From Corynebacterium cystitidis (lineage in GTDB: Bacteria > Actinomycetota > Actinomycetes > Mycobacteriales > Mycobacteriaceae): a DNA stretch of 64,000 bases. A program made the position numbers and the translations under genes. Positions within the stretch are counted from its first letter, which is position 1. Every line of letters starts with the position of its first letter. Below the pieces are notes generated by a model. The model ran no database searches, had not been told where the DNA came from, and saw nothing but the letters and a program-made list of their open reading frames with translations. The DNA is taken from contig NZ_LT906473.1 of assembly GCF_900187295.1 (NCBI RefSeq), forward strand, positions 1,116,001 through 1,180,000. Direction: 5' to 3'. This document shows positions 62,926 to 64,000 of this stretch, in pieces.

Positions 62926-64000
62926 GTGGGTCGACACAGCAGTGGTGAGAATAACTACAAATTGTCGCGGGGTTTAAGCGCGACCTTAATCGCGTTGGTA
63001 CTGATCATCGCGCTAATCGCTTGGTTTTTCTTCCTGCGCGAAGACAGCGGCGAGGACCAAGCTCAGCCCAACTGCATCTCCGGTGACCTCACACTTCCCA
63101 TTGCGACCACCAATGAGGAAATCACCCAACCCCTCATCGAGGCCTATGCCGCGTCGCAGCCAATTGTTCGCGACTACTGCGTGACACCGAGGCTTGTCAG
63201 CGCCATCTCCGCTGCAGCGGTGGTGGTGGCCGCCAACTCCCCCGTGACCAACGGTGCGTTGGATGAAGCATCGCGCACACCGTCGACCTCGGAACGCCTT
63301 GCAGTCGCCTCCGATCCTGCAGGTGTTTCTGGGGAGTCTAAAACCCCTAACCCGGCCGAGGTCAAAGCTGACGACGTCGACTACTCCACCGCAACTGACG
63401 CTGCTATTGCCGCGCGGGTGGCCTCCGTTTTGGCAGAAACTCCTGAGCAAGCTCGAGCCGCCCTAGGCGCAACCGGTGGGTCCTACCAGGTTGCCAGCAA
63501 GTCAGCCGGAGAGAAGAATTTCGTTGCGCTGGACGGAGCCGAGGTCATCTACACGGCGATTCCCCTTAACCCCGATGGCGAAGTCACCGAAGATCAAACC
63601 CGTGCGGGTTTACACTTTGCCCAGTTTGCTGCCGCATCTTATGAGGGGGCAGAGGCGGCAGAATCGATCGACCCTTCGGTGTGGGCCGCTGCAGCACAAG
63701 TGGTCTCACAGGCACAGATCTCGGGCCACGCGAAGGATTCCGCTCCTAGCCCCACGCCTACTGCGGAATCTTCTACATCTGAGAGCCAGGCGCACACTAC
63801 GGACACCCTGTTCCTGCTGGACACGTCGCAAGCAATGGGTCCGTTCGCAGATGCTGCGGCACGAGGCATTGGTGAGGCTGCAAATAAAGTAATCGACGAG
63901 GACCATGAGGTGGCGCTCTGGAACTATTCCTCGCCGCTGAATCCCGGAGTGACTAAGAGCTGGCGCTCCAACGTTCAGTTCACCGACGAAAAAGATGCGG
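62926..64000 (+). CDS. Membrane-anchored VWA-domain protein, 3' end missing
   Basis: The frame from GTG 62926 stays open to the right edge (358 residues visible). AGGAGG lies five bases upstream, a strong ribosome-binding site. The N terminus is short, then a single membrane helix (about residues 20-38, SATLIALVLIIALIAWFFF), followed by an extracytoplasmic region of about 230 residues that resembles a substrate-binding-like domain, a Ser/Thr/Pro-rich linker (SAPSPTPTAESSTSE), and the start of a VWA domain, DTLFLLDTSQAMGPF. The MIDAS motif reads Asp-Thr-Ser-Gln-Ala rather than D-x-S-x-S, so metal binding may be altered. The rest lies outside the window. Confidence 0.8.
   Translation, partial: MGRHSSGENNYKLSRGLSATLIALVLIIALIAWFFFLREDSGEDQAQPNCISGDLTLPIATTNEEITQPLIEAYAASQPIVRDYCVTPRLVSAISAAAVVVAANSPVTNGALDEASRTPSTSERLAVASDPAGVSGESKTPNPAEVKADDVDYSTATDAAIAARVASVLAETPEQARAALGATGGSYQVASKSAGEKNFVALDGAEVIYTAIPLNPDGEVTEDQTRAGLHFAQFAAASYEGAEAAESIDPSVWAAAAQVVSQAQISGHAKDSAPSPTPTAESSTSESQAHTTDTLFLLDTSQAMGPFADAAARGIGEAANKVIDEDHEVALWNYSSPLNPGVTKSWRSNVQFTDEKDA

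Overview
The window reads as the chromosome of a Corynebacterium species (high-GC, mycolate-type actinobacterium). Evidence: mycothiol ligase MshC, RbpA, polyprenol-phosphate-mannose synthase next to Lnt, the Pup/PafA/Dop/ARC/PafBC block running into TatA-TatC-HelY, many GTG starts, and gene starts that look leaderless. No rRNA, tRNA, CRISPR array, transposase or prophage was seen, and no gene-free stretch exceeds about 260 bases.

Layout. 1-7.7 kb: 3' part of uppP, mshC, a small unknown gene, a HAD hydrolase, hisE-hisG, aspA, a possible decayed gene, and fhs. 7.7-12.1 kb: DUF222/HNH protein, a Cas4/RecB-like nuclease, an M18 aminopeptidase and trmI. 12.1-23 kb: the pupylation locus (arc, dop, pup, pafA, pafB, pafC) with no proteasome subunit genes, then tatA, tatC and helY; covarying hairpin repeats flank arc. 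23-33.6 kb: trypsin-like protease, pepQ, DODA-type dioxygenase, SDR, lipase, fxsA, lnt, ppm1, rbpA, a zinc-ribbon protein, yceI and a CFA-synthase-like protein. 33.8-42.6 kb: ndh, a pyruvate formate-lyase operon in which the glycyl-radical domain is a separate gene, a methyltransferase, corA, a thioesterase and gnd.

42.6-58.8 kb is the most unusual part. Three small genes (membrane protein, PH-like, DUF1266-like) precede a 14.4-kb minus-strand operon: MoxR-type AAA+ ATPase, a DUF5682-VWA fusion, a SWIM zinc-finger protein, and two large/small pairs of DUF4132-type proteins arranged large-small-small-large. This resembles an expanded E. coli yehL/yehM/yehP/yehQ plus yehI/molR set and fits an AAA+/VWA ternary system of unknown role. 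It lies between gnd and a DEAD-box helicase gene, which I recall as close neighbours in C. glutamicum, so it is probably a lineage-specific insertion.

58.9-64 kb: DEAD-box helicase, two CorC/HlyC-type DUF21-CBS membrane proteins in tandem, and the 5' part of a membrane-anchored VWA protein that runs off the window.

How the parts fit: pyruvate formate-lyase would make formate and acetyl-CoA when oxygen is low, and Fhs could feed formate into one-carbon metabolism. NDH-2 serves the aerobic mode. Two separate VWA contexts occur (the AAA+/VWA operon and the terminal gene). The pupylation genes would tag proteins for something other than 20S degradation.
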